Below are positions 5,058 to 5,065 of a stretch of DNA of 5,065 nt, piece after piece. A program made the translations under genes and the position numbers. Origin of the DNA: Phycisphaerales bacterium (lineage in GTDB: Bacteria > Planctomycetota > Phycisphaerae > Phycisphaerales > UBA1924); NCBI GenBank assembly GCA_003511945.1, contig DOJA01000235.1:1-5065 (forward strand), in the 5' to 3' direction. The notes beneath the pieces are model-generated. The model did not search any database and was not told the DNA's origin. It saw only the letters and a program-made list of their open reading frames with translations. Each line of letters starts with the position of its first letter. Position 1 is the stretch's first letter.

Positions 5058-5065
5058 CTTCCTCC

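Overview
This is a GC-rich window (strong G/C preference at third codon positions) with five protein genes. The bacterium is most likely a planctomycete, probably of the Phycisphaerae/Phycisphaerales type. The main clue is two secreted proteins that end in a P-x-P-x element, a short hydrophobic helix and a terminal run of four or five arginines. This is the planctomycete flavour of the PEP-CTERM/exosortase sorting signal. A dispersed repeat of the 'GGTPVPP' type at the right edge fits the same group. The taxonomic call is inference; there is no marker gene here.

Layout, left to right. Bases 1-1344 (+) hold the 3' part of a secreted-type M28 zinc metallopeptidase with a C-terminal fibronectin-III-like domain; its N-terminus lies outside the window. 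It meets tail-to-tail, with no gap, a 214-residue exosortase-dependent surface protein gene (1345-1989, -). A 194-bp spacer (1990-2183) holds a recognisable -35/-10 promoter for that gene and an inverted repeat upstream of it. Next is a CheV-type chemotaxis adaptor, CheW domain plus receiver domain (2184-3158, -). A 236-bp divergent intergenic region with several palindromes (3159-3394) separates it from an orphan LuxR/GerE-type regulator (3395-4048, +). The regulator converges with a second PEP-CTERM-like surface protein (4052-4777, -), leaving 3 bp between them. The last 288 bp hold that gene's leader and, at the far right, a structured repeat element: two 20-bp direct repeats flanking a 10-bp-stem hairpin.

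How the genes may work together is not obvious from sequence. The CheV and LuxR genes are divergent and could share regulatory DNA. The two surface proteins and the peptidase all look exported, but no exosortase, chemoreceptor, CheA or flagellar gene is present. I see no complete new defence or mobile system. The most unusual material is the hairpin/direct-repeat element at the right edge, and the nucleotide-identical arginine tails of the two surface-protein genes.
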